From: Chitinophaga oryzae
GTDB taxonomy: Bacteria > Bacteroidota > Bacteroidia > Chitinophagales > Chitinophagaceae
NCBI RefSeq assembly: GCF_012516375.2
Contig: NZ_CP051204.2
Span: 4,898,001 to 4,962,000 of the forward strand
DNA length: 64,000 nucleotides
Reading direction: 5' to 3'
Within the stretch, counting starts at the first letter, position 1, and each line of letters starts with the position of its first letter. Position numbers and translations under genes: made by a program. The notes beneath the pieces were generated by a model. The model was given only the letters and a program-made list of their open reading frames with translations. It was not told where the DNA came from and did no database searches. This document shows positions 54,445-64,000 of the stretch, one piece after another.

Positions 54445-56028
54445 TTAAAGTTTGAGGATATTTATCAGAAAGACATCATTTTCACGGATGTCCATTGTCT
54501 GGGTAAAAGGCATATTTTCCTTTACAGCAATGATCGTACGGGCCACCGGCGCACCGCTATTTTGCTGCTTTATCTGCTCCACCTGTTGCCTGTTGAGCTG
54601 CGCAGGCTTACCCATCGACAAATAGGTGGTGTAAGCGTCGTTACTGCCGTAGCCCGTTTTATATAATTCCACCGCATACTGCCCGGCCGCCATGCCGGTA
54701 ATGTTCAGCTGCAAATTCCCCTTTGTTTTTGACGGCAGATCGCGGATATAATAGCGTTGATTATGTACGGAGTCGCCCGGATGGGTATTGGTGAAATCCC
54801 ACACCAACGCCTGTACGTTCCCTGAACTGTCACGGCATATCCAGGACGAAGTATCTTTGTTGGCCAGCTCTGTATGGCCCAGCCGGTTCAGCCACTGGTA
54901 AGCATAAAACACCGGCTTGTTGATACCCTGGATGGTCAGCATCCCAAAACCGCCATGGAAAGGCGTAAACCGCGGCCCCGGCTCTTCAAAAATATCGGTG
55001 AACACCCAATAGGACATCGAGTTGGCAGCACTGCCCACCTGCTTCAATTTCTGCAACACATAGGCTGCCTCATGATAGCTGTCGTGAACAGGATCGGCAG
55101 GCGTATACGAAGCGCTCCATTCGGTATAATGCAACTCCAGTCCCGGCATCTTCGAGGCCGTAATTTCAGCGCGCGATTGCAATACCTCGCCGCTCACGCT
55201 GGCAGGATTTTTATCGAGCACGGTGCCCGAACGGCCAAATTCATCCAGGTAGCCCTGCTTTACGCCATAGGCATGTGTACTGATAAAATCCAGCGGCACT
55301 TTATGCTGGTAACAGTAGTCTATCATCTCCGGCTCCCAGGCTGCCCCGGCCGTACCGGGCCCGCCAACGCGATAAGCCGGGTTAACATTTTTTATTGCCT
55401 TTGCCGCGTGGGTGTACAACCTAAAATAATCCGCCTGGCTTCCGGCCCAGAAACCATCGAGGTTGGGCTCGTTCCATACTTCAAAATACCAGCTTTTCAC
55501 CTCCTCTGCCCCGTAGCGTTCTGTGAAATGCGTCACCAGGTTTTGGACCAGCTTTTCCCATTGCGCATAGTCCCTCGGCGGCGTAACATTGCCGCGCCAC
55601 CAGAAAATAGTCTTAGGCCCGCTGGCCAGCGCCGATGGCATAAACCCCAACTCTACAAAAGGCTTCATACCTATACTGTGGAGAAAGTCGAACAGCACGT
55701 CCACGTACATGTAGTTGTACTGCGGCTGACCATTTTCATCCATTGCGTATACCGCCATTTCATCGTTCAGCAGGCCGTGCATACGGATATACCGGAATCC
55801 GCACTCTTTCCTGACATAGGCCAGCTGCTGCTGCCAGTCGGCACGAAGCCCTTCGGCAGCACGACCCGCGCCCACGCATGCATTCAGCATGGCGGGCAGC
55901 GGTCCGGCCGTCTTTTTGAGGTCAACATTTATTACGCGATCCTGGTTATGTTTCTTTAAGTCCTGTGCAGTAACGCTTTTCGCGATGATTAAAAGCGCGG
56001 CAGTGATTACATAGTAATATCTTTTCAT
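54445..56028 (-). CDS. GH39 beta-xylosidase-like enzyme, secreted
   Basis: A 527-residue retaining enzyme with a signal peptide (to about residue 21, SVTAQ). GH39 hallmarks are FRYIRMHGLLNDEM, FVELGFMPSALASG, FEVWNEPNLDGFW (Glu187, acid/base) and LHYTEWSASY (Glu303, nucleophile), plus ISTHAYGV. The C-terminal beta domain is full. GH39 includes beta-xylosidases and some enzymes acting on other beta- or alpha-linked sugars, so beta-xylosidase is the first but not the only option. It lies 18 bp after GH42 and 10 bp before GH5 in one transcript. Confidence 0.93.
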   Translation of the reverse strand: MKRYYYVITAALLIIAKSVTAQDLKKHNQDRVINVDLKKTAGPLPAMLNACVGAGRAAEGLRADWQQQLAYVRKECGFRYIRMHGLLNDEMAVYAMDENGQPQYNYMYVDVLFDFLHSIGMKPFVELGFMPSALASGPKTIFWWRGNVTPPRDYAQWEKLVQNLVTHFTERYGAEEVKSWYFEVWNEPNLDGFWAGSQADYFRLYTHAAKAIKNVNPAYRVGGPGTAGAAWEPEMIDYCYQHKVPLDFISTHAYGVKQGYLDEFGRSGTVLDKNPASVSGEVLQSRAEITASKMPGLELHYTEWSASYTPADPVHDSYHEAAYVLQKLKQVGSAANSMSYWVFTDIFEEPGPRFTPFHGGFGMLTIQGINKPVFYAYQWLNRLGHTELANKDTSSWICRDSSGNVQALVWDFTNTHPGDSVHNQRYYIRDLPSKTKGNLQLNITGMAAGQYAVELYKTGYGSNDAYTTYLSMGKPAQLNRQQVEQIKQQNSGAPVARTIIAVKENMPFTQTMDIRENDVFLINILKL

Positions 56029-56046
56029 CAGTTTTCCGTTCTCAGG

Positions 56047-58134
56047 TTATTCTTTCCAGACGAGGACCCCGCCCGGTTTTATTGTCTTTTCGCCGATCAG
56101 TACTTTCGCTGTTCCGCTCATGTTCATCGTGTAGTCATCAGAAGAATAGTTGACCGCCACATAAAAACCATCCCGCCAGTACACCAGCACGCCCGGCGGG
56201 TAGTTCTCGGTGGTAGCGCCTGCGGCTGTGTAGATATCCCGCAATACGTCTTTCTCCAGCCTGGCGTCGTCGGTATCCACGCCGATGTAGGTCACTGTAC
56301 CTTTGCCCAGCCTGCGTTTAACCACGGCGGCAGCGCCTTTGTAAAACTGATCGTTGTAAACAGCTACTGCTTCGGTGTTTTTATCCGGCTGTAAAAGATC
56401 ACCCCAGTTGTTCCAGCGGTAATGACCGGTTTTCGTTTGTACGTCTCCGTAGTACTGGTCCGGCAGCATATCGAAGGCAGAGATACGGGCCCCTATCAGC
56501 GAAAACAGCGGAGCAGCCCAGCCTTTTTCCCACAGGTAACCGGTGCGGTTTTTAGTCGCCGTGCGGCAGGTAAGGATAAGATGCCCGCCGTTGGCAGCGT
56601 ATGCCTCCCATTTTTTTATCAGGCTGCTGTCCACCAGTTCATAAGCGGGAATGATCACAAAATTATAGGCTGACAAATCCGCTGTTTCGGGCACCACATC
56701 AGCCTGGGCGCCGAAGGATTTGGCTATCTGCAGAAATTTGATCGGGTAGTTCCAGGTATCCCACTGCCTGGTTTGCCGCTGCTGATCGAAAGACCAGTAG
56801 TTCTCCAGGTTCCACAGGATAGCGGTGGAGCGTTTTGCCAGTTTTCCGGGCAAGGGCGCTTTGATGTCCGCCTCTTTTCGCAGCGCGTTCATCTCCTTCA
56901 TGAACTGCATGTAATCGTAACCGCCGGGTGATGGTGTGACGCCGTCAGTTTCCATAATACCGGAATGATACTGTTCCGCGCCGTAGTTGATCTGGCGGAA
57001 ACGATAAGAGCAGGCCAGCCGGCCGCCGGCCGCAAAAATGTGGTACAGCCACATGCGCACGGTGCCAGGCAAAGGCAAAGGCGTAAAGTTGCCCCAGTTC
57101 ACCGTTCCCGGCTGTATCTCCATGGCGCCGGTGACGCCGCCGGTGGATTTGTAGTATTCGGCAGCGAAGAGGATCACATTGCTGTTGCCCAGCCTGAATC
57201 CCTGTTGACCGATGTTATGCGTGCCACCGTTCGGATAAGCGGTGTAGGTAGCGAAGTCGAGCTGCGTTGTGCGCCGCGGGTCTGCTCCCGGAGATACTGC
57301 TGTATAGTTGGTGGTAATGAACTGATGCTTTGAAATGTTGGCACGCAGTGTACGCGACTGAAAATCGAGATACTCCGCCTGTATGTCTGCCATATAACGT
57401 TTGAAATCGAGCACCGCATGCGGATTGCTGCCCCACCAGCCGACGAGGTCCACGTTCGGAATGAGGACCTGTTCAAAACTGTTGTACCACTGGCTCCAGA
57501 AAGCGTTGCCCCACACGGCATTCAGCGTATCAATGGAATGGTATTTATTTTTCAGCCATTGCCGGAAGGCTTCCTGTGAAGCGGGACTGAAATCAGGTTT
57601 GGCATCCGGCTCATTGTCCAGCTGCCATCCGATCACGTTTTCATGTTTACCGTAGCGTTGCGCCATTTTAGTAACGATGGTTTCCACGAGCCGGCGGTAT
57701 ACCGGGCTCGCCACAGATCCCAGGCCGCGGGTGCCATGCTCCCCGCGGATATACCGGCTGTTCATCTGGAATGTTTCAGGGTACTGAGAGCGTATCCATG
57801 CCGGCGGCGTGGCGGAGGGCGTGCACAGCACCACTTTCAGGTGATACTTTGTACAGAGGTCCATCACCGTATCCAGCCAGGTGAAGTCATACTTGCCCTC
57901 TTCCGGCTCCATCCTGCTCCACGCAAATTCCGCGAGGTGCACAAATTCAAATCCCATCTCCGACATTCTTTTGATATCGCGTTCCCAGAGATGCGGGTCC
58001 CAGTGTTCGGGATAGTAATAAATACCTGTCGTGATCAGGTGTTTGGCCGGAAAAAACGGATGGTCCTGCCGGGAAAATGCCTGTGATACCGTGAGTACCA
58101 CCAATAGCCATAACAACAAAATACACTTCTTCAT
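56047..58134 (-). CDS. GH42 beta-galactosidase, secreted
   Basis: A 695-residue retaining enzyme with a signal peptide (to about residue 23, AFSRQ). GH42 motifs are GIYYYPEHWDPHLW, FEFVHLAEFAWSRMEPEEG, GWQLDNEPDA (Glu175, acid/base) and AMEIQPGTVNWG (Glu339, nucleophile). The trimerisation-type flavodoxin-like domain (about 400-600) and a final beta domain follow. Start ATG 58134 begins the signal; an in-frame ATG at 58158 is eight codons longer. Most GH42 enzymes act on galactosides of pectic galactan or oligosaccharides. It starts 24 bp after a TIG-domain lipoprotein. Confidence 0.95.
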   Translation of the reverse strand: MKKCILLLWLLVVLTVSQAFSRQDHPFFPAKHLITTGIYYYPEHWDPHLWERDIKRMSEMGFEFVHLAEFAWSRMEPEEGKYDFTWLDTVMDLCTKYHLKVVLCTPSATPPAWIRSQYPETFQMNSRYIRGEHGTRGLGSVASPVYRRLVETIVTKMAQRYGKHENVIGWQLDNEPDAKPDFSPASQEAFRQWLKNKYHSIDTLNAVWGNAFWSQWYNSFEQVLIPNVDLVGWWGSNPHAVLDFKRYMADIQAEYLDFQSRTLRANISKHQFITTNYTAVSPGADPRRTTQLDFATYTAYPNGGTHNIGQQGFRLGNSNVILFAAEYYKSTGGVTGAMEIQPGTVNWGNFTPLPLPGTVRMWLYHIFAAGGRLACSYRFRQINYGAEQYHSGIMETDGVTPSPGGYDYMQFMKEMNALRKEADIKAPLPGKLAKRSTAILWNLENYWSFDQQRQTRQWDTWNYPIKFLQIAKSFGAQADVVPETADLSAYNFVIIPAYELVDSSLIKKWEAYAANGGHLILTCRTATKNRTGYLWEKGWAAPLFSLIGARISAFDMLPDQYYGDVQTKTGHYRWNNWGDLLQPDKNTEAVAVYNDQFYKGAAAVVKRRLGKGTVTYIGVDTDDARLEKDVLRDIYTAAGATTENYPPGVLVYWRDGFYVAVNYSSDDYTMNMSGTAKVLIGEKTIKPGGVLVWKE

Positions 58135-58158
58135 GTACCTGATTTTATAATTGAACAT

Positions 58159-59373
58159 CTATTTGATTTTGACGACCCGGATATTGTCGATGGCAGCATA
58201 GAACCCGGTAGCCGTGGGCCCTGCCGAAAAGTTAGCCGTCTGGATATTGACGGGGCCGGCGCCGGTATTGGTCAGTAATGCGGTCAGGTCGGCAGCGCTG
58301 ACGCCTTTACCGTCATTGGAACGGAAACTGCTGAAAGGAATGGTGACCGTCCGCCAGCCTTTGGTGACATAGCTGGCGGTAGTACCGCTGGCGTTAAGCC
58401 AGGGCTCGTAGCGGGCGAGAAAGTCCCTGCTGTAGTTTCTGATCACATAAACGGTCGTACCGTTCCATGCGGAGGGCACGTTGATTTCAAATTTCAGCGC
58501 GTACTGGTCGAGGGCCACTGTCAGACTGTCTTTAGGTACCCATTGCACTTCTTTCGTGTTGATACTGCGCTGATTGCCCCACCAGGTACCGTCGCCACCG
58601 GCGAGCACACCGTTTTTCAGCACGGCATAGGTACCCCTGCCGCCGGGGAAATCGGCACCGTTACTTTCCAGGGTGGCGCCCCAGTCGAAAGGATTGATGT
58701 TATCAAAGTTGCAAAGCATGCCGGTGGTGAGATCGTTGACATTGTATTTAGTGGAATCCGCGCCGGACTTTGTCACTACTTTCACCTGGCCGCTGTGGCT
58801 CAGCTGCGGCAGTACGAAGCCGACCGATGTTCCGTCTCCCGCGGCGGCGAAGTTTTTTATCGCTGCGCCGGCGAAGGTCACCTGCTCCGTAAAGAAGAAG
58901 TTAGTTCCGTATACATACACAGAATCGCCCGCATGGGCGTTTTCATTGGATACCCCGGTGATGACCGGCGGCGGCGCCACAATATTGAAAGAAAAGGTGG
59001 CCGTGCCCTGCGGCGTCACGTACCGGATAACATTCAGGTTTTCGGCAGATACCGCCGGAAAGGGTATCACCGCCGGCACCTGCACCACAGCGCTGGTATC
59101 GGAAAACATCACGCTTTTAATGCTGGCAGCGACGCCGTTGAACGTCACTTCCAGCGCGCCCTGCAGCCGATGGCCGGACAGCACCACCCATTGCCCGGGC
59201 AACACTGCTGTGAGCAGGGTATCATCAGGTGAAGCCGCATAGTTTCTGACATGTGTGATAACAGGTCCGTTTCCGCCCCGTTCTTTTTTGCAGGCGGTCG
59301 CCACCAGCACCATCATTCCGGCGAGCCACCATAACAAGCTTCTGCTACCTGCGTTTGAGATCAGTATATTCAC
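58159..59373 (-). CDS. Surface glycan-binding lipoprotein with TIG domains
   Basis: A 404-residue lipoprotein of SGBP-B type. GTG 59373 is the only usable start, since an in-frame stop lies 19 bp upstream and later ATGs would destroy the signal. Lipobox VATAC gives Cys28. Two IPT/TIG Ig-like domains follow (about 38-130 and 135-215; PVITGVSNENAHAGDSVYV). Residues 220-404 form a jelly-roll-like binding module (FPGGRGTYAVLKNG, WNGTTVYVIRNYSRD). It starts 18 bp after the susD stop. Such proteins extend the binding module from the surface to capture long chains; the same layout occurs in xyloglucan and mannan loci. Confidence 0.88.
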   Translation of the reverse strand: MNILISNAGSRSLLWWLAGMMVLVATACKKERGGNGPVITHVRNYAASPDDTLLTAVLPGQWVVLSGHRLQGALEVTFNGVAASIKSVMFSDTSAVVQVPAVIPFPAVSAENLNVIRYVTPQGTATFSFNIVAPPPVITGVSNENAHAGDSVYVYGTNFFFTEQVTFAGAAIKNFAAAGDGTSVGFVLPQLSHSGQVKVVTKSGADSTKYNVNDLTTGMLCNFDNINPFDWGATLESNGADFPGGRGTYAVLKNGVLAGGDGTWWGNQRSINTKEVQWVPKDSLTVALDQYALKFEINVPSAWNGTTVYVIRNYSRDFLARYEPWLNASGTTASYVTKGWRTVTIPFSSFRSNDGKGVSAADLTALLTNTGAGPVNIQTANFSAGPTATGFYAAIDNIRVVKIK

Positions 59374-59391
59374 TGGAGTAAATTTTAATGT

Positions 59392-60963
59392 TTAGTAATA
59401 GGCTACCGGAGGTTCCAGCAACTTAGGATTAGCGGTCACTTCGGAGGAAGGAATGGGGAAGAAAAAGCTGCGGGCCGTGGCAGGCGTGATCACTCCATAA
59501 GGATCGGCCGGCGTCACCACTCCATCGGCGTAGGTAAACGTCACTCTTGACTCGCCGTTCAATTTGCCGACAGCTTTTGAAGGATTATAATAAGACAGGC
59601 GCACCAGGTCTGTCCAGTACTGCCCTTCTGCGGCCAGTTCTATCCTGCGCTCCATCAGTACGCTGTCAGCGTCTATCCGGGGCGCTGGATGCATGCCCGC
59701 CCGCTCGCGTACCTTATTGAAATACAACAGTGCGTCCGCGTCGCTGGTAGACGCATTGTTGCCGAGTAACGCTTCCGCATATACGAGATATACATCTGCC
59801 AGCCTTAACAGGGCATTGTGCTCCGTGGAGGACGACAATGTCATGGTGGGCGCATTATTGTCCTTGTTGGTGCCGATGATGTGTTTTTTTAATCCGCAGT
59901 CACCGGTGAACTGGTATCCGCCGCCGGCTGCATTCAGTTCGGGATAATAATCTCCTTTCAGCATGAAAGTAGCCTTCCGCCTGACGGAGTCTTTTGAGGT
60001 ATAGCCTTTGAACAGGTCTACCGTAGGACGGATATTAAACCATCCCGGCTGACCGTTGGCAGATATTTCCGCGCCGCCCGGGGAGTAGATCTGCAGCATA
60101 TTCCCTTCCAGCCAGGCGCCGCCCGGCGCCCACTGCAGCGCGAACAACGATTCAGGGTTGTCGTTGAACTGTGTTTTAAACAGGTCCGCATAGTTGCGCA
60201 GCAGGGACAAGCCACTGTTCTTACAGACATTACCTGCGTACTTCCGCGCGCTGTCGAGGAGCGCCTGATCGCGCGTACCGGAGTGGTTAAGTCCTGCCAC
60301 GGTCAGGTACACCTTGCCCAGCATGCCCTGTGCCGACCAGGTGGTCACCCTGCCCGCCACATCGGCAGCCGGAAGGTGCTGCGCGGCAAAAGTCAGGTCG
60401 TTGATCACAAAGCGGTACACGTCTTCTGTTTTGATACGGTTCACCAGCGGGGAGATCACCAGCTGGCTATTGTCTTCTATCACCGGTACCGCTCCCCAGT
60501 GCACCGCCAGGTTGTAATAGGCAAAGCCGCGTATAAAGCGGGCTTCGGCGACCGCAGCGTTTTTGTTGGCAGCGGAAATACTGTCCGGCGCTTTCTGTTT
60601 GATGGCGTTAATGGTGACATTGCAGTGCGCGATGATGTTGTACATCGACTTCCAGTTGGAAACCATGATCGCATTCAGCCCGGTGACGGAGAACGTGTTC
60701 AGCTGTACGGCATCTCCCCAGTAGCCTACCGCCAGGTTGCCACTCAGCACATCGCCTACGGGCAGGTAACAACTGTAGTTCCAGTCGCCCCAGGGCGACC
60801 CCGCATACAATGCAGCTGTGGCCAGCCGCAGGTCGCTGGTGGATTGGTAAAAATTATCCGCGCTGATCTGTGACAACGGCGGACGGTCCAGGAAACTCTT
60901 TGAACATCCCGCCAGCACGATCACCACTATGTGACAAAACAATATTTTTATGATGGACTTCAT
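59392..60963 (-). CDS. SusD/RagB-family glycan-binding lipoprotein
   Basis: A 523-residue surface lipoprotein with lipobox VLAGC (Cys20). EARFIRGFAYYNLAVHWGAVPVI and LMERRIELAAEGQYWTDLVRL are SusD signatures, and RLADVYLVYAEALLG lies between. It begins 27 bp after susC and is followed by the TIG lipoprotein, three glycosidases and the arabinose operon on the same strand. Confidence 0.95.
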   Translation of the reverse strand: MKSIIKILFCHIVVIVLAGCSKSFLDRPPLSQISADNFYQSTSDLRLATAALYAGSPWGDWNYSCYLPVGDVLSGNLAVGYWGDAVQLNTFSVTGLNAIMVSNWKSMYNIIAHCNVTINAIKQKAPDSISAANKNAAVAEARFIRGFAYYNLAVHWGAVPVIEDNSQLVISPLVNRIKTEDVYRFVINDLTFAAQHLPAADVAGRVTTWSAQGMLGKVYLTVAGLNHSGTRDQALLDSARKYAGNVCKNSGLSLLRNYADLFKTQFNDNPESLFALQWAPGGAWLEGNMLQIYSPGGAEISANGQPGWFNIRPTVDLFKGYTSKDSVRRKATFMLKGDYYPELNAAGGGYQFTGDCGLKKHIIGTNKDNNAPTMTLSSSTEHNALLRLADVYLVYAEALLGNNASTSDADALLYFNKVRERAGMHPAPRIDADSVLMERRIELAAEGQYWTDLVRLSYYNPSKAVGKLNGESRVTFTYADGVVTPADPYGVITPATARSFFFPIPSSEVTANPKLLEPPVAYY

Positions 60964-60990
60964 AATCTTCTCGTATTAAAATGAATGACT

Positions 60991-63900
60991 TTATTTGGTC
61001 AGTTTCACGTTGGCGCCCACAGTAAACACCCGCGGCTGCGGATAAAAACCGTTGTCGATACCGGCGCTGAGCGGGTCCCATGAGCCTATTTCAGGGTCGA
61101 GGCCCGAATAGTTCGTGATCAGGAAAGCATTGGAAACGTTGACATACAGCCGCAGGTAGTGGGTGCGGATTTTGCTGAGCAGCTTATCCGGGAAAGTATA
61201 CCCAAATGAAATATTCTTACACCGCAGGAAGGTGCCGCTTTCCACGAACTTGTCGGAATTGCGGTTATTGTCGTTGGTGTTGTCATTTCTCAGTCCTACG
61301 ATCCTGGTATCCGGATTTTTTACATAAACGTTTTTGATATCCGTCGGCGATCCTGCCGGGTCTATCATCGACACCTGCGCGTAGTTCATGAGCGAACGGA
61401 GATAACCGAAGCTGGTACCGGGATAATCGCCGTTTATCCGCAGCTGGTTAAATACCTTGCTGCCAATATTGGCGTTGAAGAAAATATTAAGATCAAAATT
61501 TTTGTACGAGAAAGTATTATTGAGGCCGATCTGGTATTTGGGAATGGGTGAACCGAGGAAGGTCTGGTCTGCTTCGTTGATGATACCGTCGCCATTAAAA
61601 TCCGTGAACTTCAGATCGCCATACCAGATACTGCCACCGGCAGCGCCTACGGGCAAACGCACCCCGTTCTTCACCGGCAGCGCATGGGTTTCAAAGTCTT
61701 TCTGTGTGGCAAATACGCCGCCGTCGATCACATAGCCGTAGAACTCCCCGATGGAACGGCCCACCACCGTTTTGCTGTACGGCCGGTCCAGCGAAGCACC
61801 GTCCGTATTCAGTTTAACCACTTCATTGATATTACGGGAGACTGTCAGGTCCGTTTTCCAGGTAAACTTTTTACCCTGGATGTTGGTGGAACTGATGCGG
61901 AAATCGAAGCCTTTGTTATTGACGGTTCCTATGTTCACAAAAGGAGCATCGAGCGAGCCGGGGGCCCACCCGATGGCCGTACCGGAATACAACGGCAACG
62001 GTATCTGCATCACCAGTCCGTCTGTTCTGCGGTTGTAGAAATCCACCGCAAAATTCAGGCGCCAGTTAAAAAACGTTCCATCCAGGCCGATGTTGGCATA
62101 TTTGGTTTTTTCCCACTGTACGTAAGGATTGCCAACGTTGACCGTCAGCTGTGCCACGCCGGTGAGGCCCGTTGCCACCGTCGTCAGCGTAGATGTATAG
62201 GCATAGTCCCTGATGTTCTGATTGTTGGTGAGGCCATATCCCAGTCGTAGTTTCAGGTCGTTCATTTTCCCGAACTGCTGCAGGAACTCCTCATTTTTCA
62301 GTTTCCAGGCGAAAGCGCCCGACCAGGTGGTCACCCAGCGGTTTTCCGGGGCGAACTTTGAAGATCCGTCTGCCCGCACATTGGCGGTGAACAGGTATTT
62401 GTCATTGATGCCTGCATTCAGGCGGCCGAAGTACGATTCCTGCGCGCTTTGTCCTTTGATGCCGGTATTGGCGGCCGTGGTGGGATCGCCGCTGCTGATA
62501 ACCTGTACATTATTGGAGGGAAAATTGGAGCGGGTGGCACTGGAGGCTTCGTTGGTGCTTAACTGCGCCTCATGGCCCAGCAATACATTCACATTATACC
62601 TGTTTTTAAAGAGATGTGAATAGGTCAGGAAATTTCTGACGGTGGTAAACAGGTTCTGATTGTAGATATAGGCGCCGCTGTTATTGATATTTTTCACCAG
62701 GCCGAAAGTATAGGAAGGATTAAAGCGGTCTTCCGTCGCCATGGAAAAGCTCACGGTAGCCTCGTTTCTCAGGACGAAATCTTTCAGAAAAGAGATTTCC
62801 GCATACAGGTTACCGAAAAGCTGGTTGCGGTTTACCTGGTCTTTATTGATCAATGCAATGGCATAGGGATTCACCGTACTGTTAACCCAGCCGTTGGGGT
62901 TATAGGCGCCGCCCCAGCTGCCGTCGGTGTTTTTCACCGCGATGTCCGGCGTTTGGCTCAGGGCTGTATTGATAACATTGGAGCTGGTGGCGTTCACGTT
63001 CTCTTTGATATTGATCAGTTGCAGGCTGGTACCGATCTTCAGCCAGTCGGTGGTTTTATTGTCGAGGTTGAGCCTTACCGACAGCCGTTTAAAATCGGAC
63101 CCGAGGGCAATGCCTTCCTGCTTAAAATAACTGCCGGACAGCAGGTATTGCGTTCGTGCGTCTCCTCCGTTGACCGTCAGCGAGTGGTTGTACATGGGCG
63201 CATTTCTGAATAGCTCCCGTTGCCAGTCCGTCCCCTCGCCGAGATATTGGGGATTGGCAAACTCCGGGCGGGTATCGAAGCCCCAGCCGAGGCCTTTGTT
63301 GCGTTCGTTGATAAAGGCGGCGTATTCGCGCAGGTTCATCAGCGGCAGCCGTTTCGGCAACTGCTGAAAGCCGGTATACATGTCATAGGCAACAGCCGGC
63401 GGAGCAATCAGTCCTCTTTTGGTAGTGATGACGATCACGCCGTTGGTGGCCTGGGAACCGTAGATGGCCGTAGCGGATGCATCTTTCAGGACATCAATGG
63501 ATTCAATTTCGGACGGATTGATACCTGCGAGGGGGTTGGTACCGGCGCCCGGCGACGCTGTGCCACCGATGATCACCCCATCGATGACGTATAGCGGAGC
63601 GGCGTTCCCAAACGAAGAGATCCCGCGGATCTGAACGGAGACAGCGCCACCGGGCTGACCGGATATTTGTTGCGCTACCAGTCCCGGTACCTTTCCCTGC
63701 AGGGCCTGATCGAAAGTGACCGGCTGCGTTTTCCGGATCTCGTCTCCCGTAACGGAAGAGATAGCGCCGGTAACATCTTTACGTTTTGTTTTACCATAAC
63801 CGATCACCACCACATCTTCGAGCTGAGATACGTTCTCCGTCAGTTCCACCCTGACAGGGTTGTTTCCGTCGATCGTTATCTCTTTCTTTTGGAAGCCCAT

Positions 63901-64000
63901 CATAGCGACTACCAATACGTTTCCTGCCGATGCCCGGATAACAAACCGGCCGGCCGCATCGGTCACGGCATGGTGGCTGGTATTTTTTACGGTGACAGAA
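60991..64000 (-). CDS. SusC/RagA-family TonB-dependent transporter, 5' end outside the window
   Basis: At least 1003 residues of a SusC transporter; the frame remains open past the window edge, so the start, signal peptide and part of the N-terminal domain are missing. The visible start SVTVKNTSHHAVTDAAGRFV is the middle of a carboxypeptidase-regulatory-like domain. The plug has VVVIGYGKTKRKDVTGAISSV and DASATAIYGSQATNGVIVI. The barrel ends GANVKLTK. It leads the operon susC-susD-TIG lipoprotein-GH42-GH39-GH5. Confidence 0.95.
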   Translation of the reverse strand, partial: SVTVKNTSHHAVTDAAGRFVIRASAGNVLVVAMMGFQKKEITIDGNNPVRVELTENVSQLEDVVVIGYGKTKRKDVTGAISSVTGDEIRKTQPVTFDQALQGKVPGLVAQQISGQPGGAVSVQIRGISSFGNAAPLYVIDGVIIGGTASPGAGTNPLAGINPSEIESIDVLKDASATAIYGSQATNGVIVITTKRGLIAPPAVAYDMYTGFQQLPKRLPLMNLREYAAFINERNKGLGWGFDTRPEFANPQYLGEGTDWQRELFRNAPMYNHSLTVNGGDARTQYLLSGSYFKQEGIALGSDFKRLSVRLNLDNKTTDWLKIGTSLQLINIKENVNATSSNVINTALSQTPDIAVKNTDGSWGGAYNPNGWVNSTVNPYAIALINKDQVNRNQLFGNLYAEISFLKDFVLRNEATVSFSMATEDRFNPSYTFGLVKNINNSGAYIYNQNLFTTVRNFLTYSHLFKNRYNVNVLLGHEAQLSTNEASSATRSNFPSNNVQVISSGDPTTAANTGIKGQSAQESYFGRLNAGINDKYLFTANVRADGSSKFAPENRWVTTWSGAFAWKLKNEEFLQQFGKMNDLKLRLGYGLTNNQNIRDYAYTSTLTTVATGLTGVAQLTVNVGNPYVQWEKTKYANIGLDGTFFNWRLNFAVDFYNRRTDGLVMQIPLPLYSGTAIGWAPGSLDAPFVNIGTVNNKGFDFRISSTNIQGKKFTWKTDLTVSRNINEVVKLNTDGASLDRPYSKTVVGRSIGEFYGYVIDGGVFATQKDFETHALPVKNGVRLPVGAAGGSIWYGDLKFTDFNGDGIINEADQTFLGSPIPKYQIGLNNTFSYKNFDLNIFFNANIGSKVFNQLRINGDYPGTSFGYLRSLMNYAQVSMIDPAGSPTDIKNVYVKNPDTRIVGLRNDNTNDNNRNSDKFVESGTFLRCKNISFGYTFPDKLLSKIRTHYLRLYVNVSNAFLITNYSGLDPEIGSWDPLSAGIDNGFYPQPRVFTVGANVKLTK

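Overview
The window reads as a chromosomal segment of a glycan-degrading Bacteroidota bacterium, most like Chitinophaga or a close relative. It holds four SusC/SusD pairs, a one-protein hybrid two-component regulator, lipobox lipoproteins, a type IX secretion C-terminal domain, Nudix-type sugar regulation and few Shine-Dalgarno sites. No rRNA, tRNA, CRISPR array, phage gene or insertion sequence was seen. Nearly all of the 64 kb serves uptake and breakdown of plant cell-wall polysaccharide decorated with L-fucose, galactose, xylose and L-arabinose.

Layout. (1) 0-1.3 kb, minus strand: a GlcG/HbpS-like gene and a short-chain dehydrogenase broken by a one-base frameshift. (2) 1.5-10.7 kb, plus strand: GH29 and GH95 fucosidases, SusC, SusD and strong terminators. 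(3) 10.8-14.2 kb: a large unrecognised secreted protein and a divergent AraC regulator. (4) 14.2-18.2 kb, minus strand: a four-gene operon of aldo/keto reductase, enolase-superfamily enzyme, sodium/sugar symporter and lipoprotein mutarotase, which looks like a non-phosphorylating route for L-fucose or L-galactose. (5) 18.3-29.3 kb, minus strand: GH51, SusC, SusD, a large unrecognised secreted protein and GH27, with a divergent hybrid two-component sensor at 29.5-33.6 kb. (6) 33.8-44.2 kb, minus strand: GH29 (Tat signal), then GH31-PA14, SusC, SusD and a surface lipoprotein. (7) 44.6-64 kb, minus strand: SusC (cut by the window edge), SusD, TIG lipoprotein, GH42, GH39 and GH5-trefoil, then GH51, araB, araD, araA, a symporter and an AraR-like Nudix regulator.

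How the parts fit. Surface SusCD and lipoproteins would capture oligosaccharides. Side chains would be removed by fucosidases (GH29, GH95), alpha- and beta-galactosidases (GH27, GH42), arabinofuranosidases (two GH51), a GH31 candidate alpha-xylosidase and a GH39 candidate beta-xylosidase, with GH5 cutting the backbone. Freed L-arabinose enters the complete araBAD route encoded here. Freed L-fucose or L-galactose may enter the oxidative operon. A substrate such as fucogalacto/arabino-xyloglucan, or a mixed hemicellulose-pectin fraction, is an inference from the enzyme set.

Most notable are three near-identical promoter/operator boxes upstream of both GH51 genes and the Tat-type GH29, which probably define an arabinose regulon; two 18-bp direct repeats two helical turns apart before the GH31-SusCD operon; a LacI-type palindrome before the first SusC with no LacI gene nearby; two large secreted proteins of no recognised family embedded in the loci; and the operon pairing an exported lipoprotein mutarotase with an atypical enolase-superfamily enzyme.
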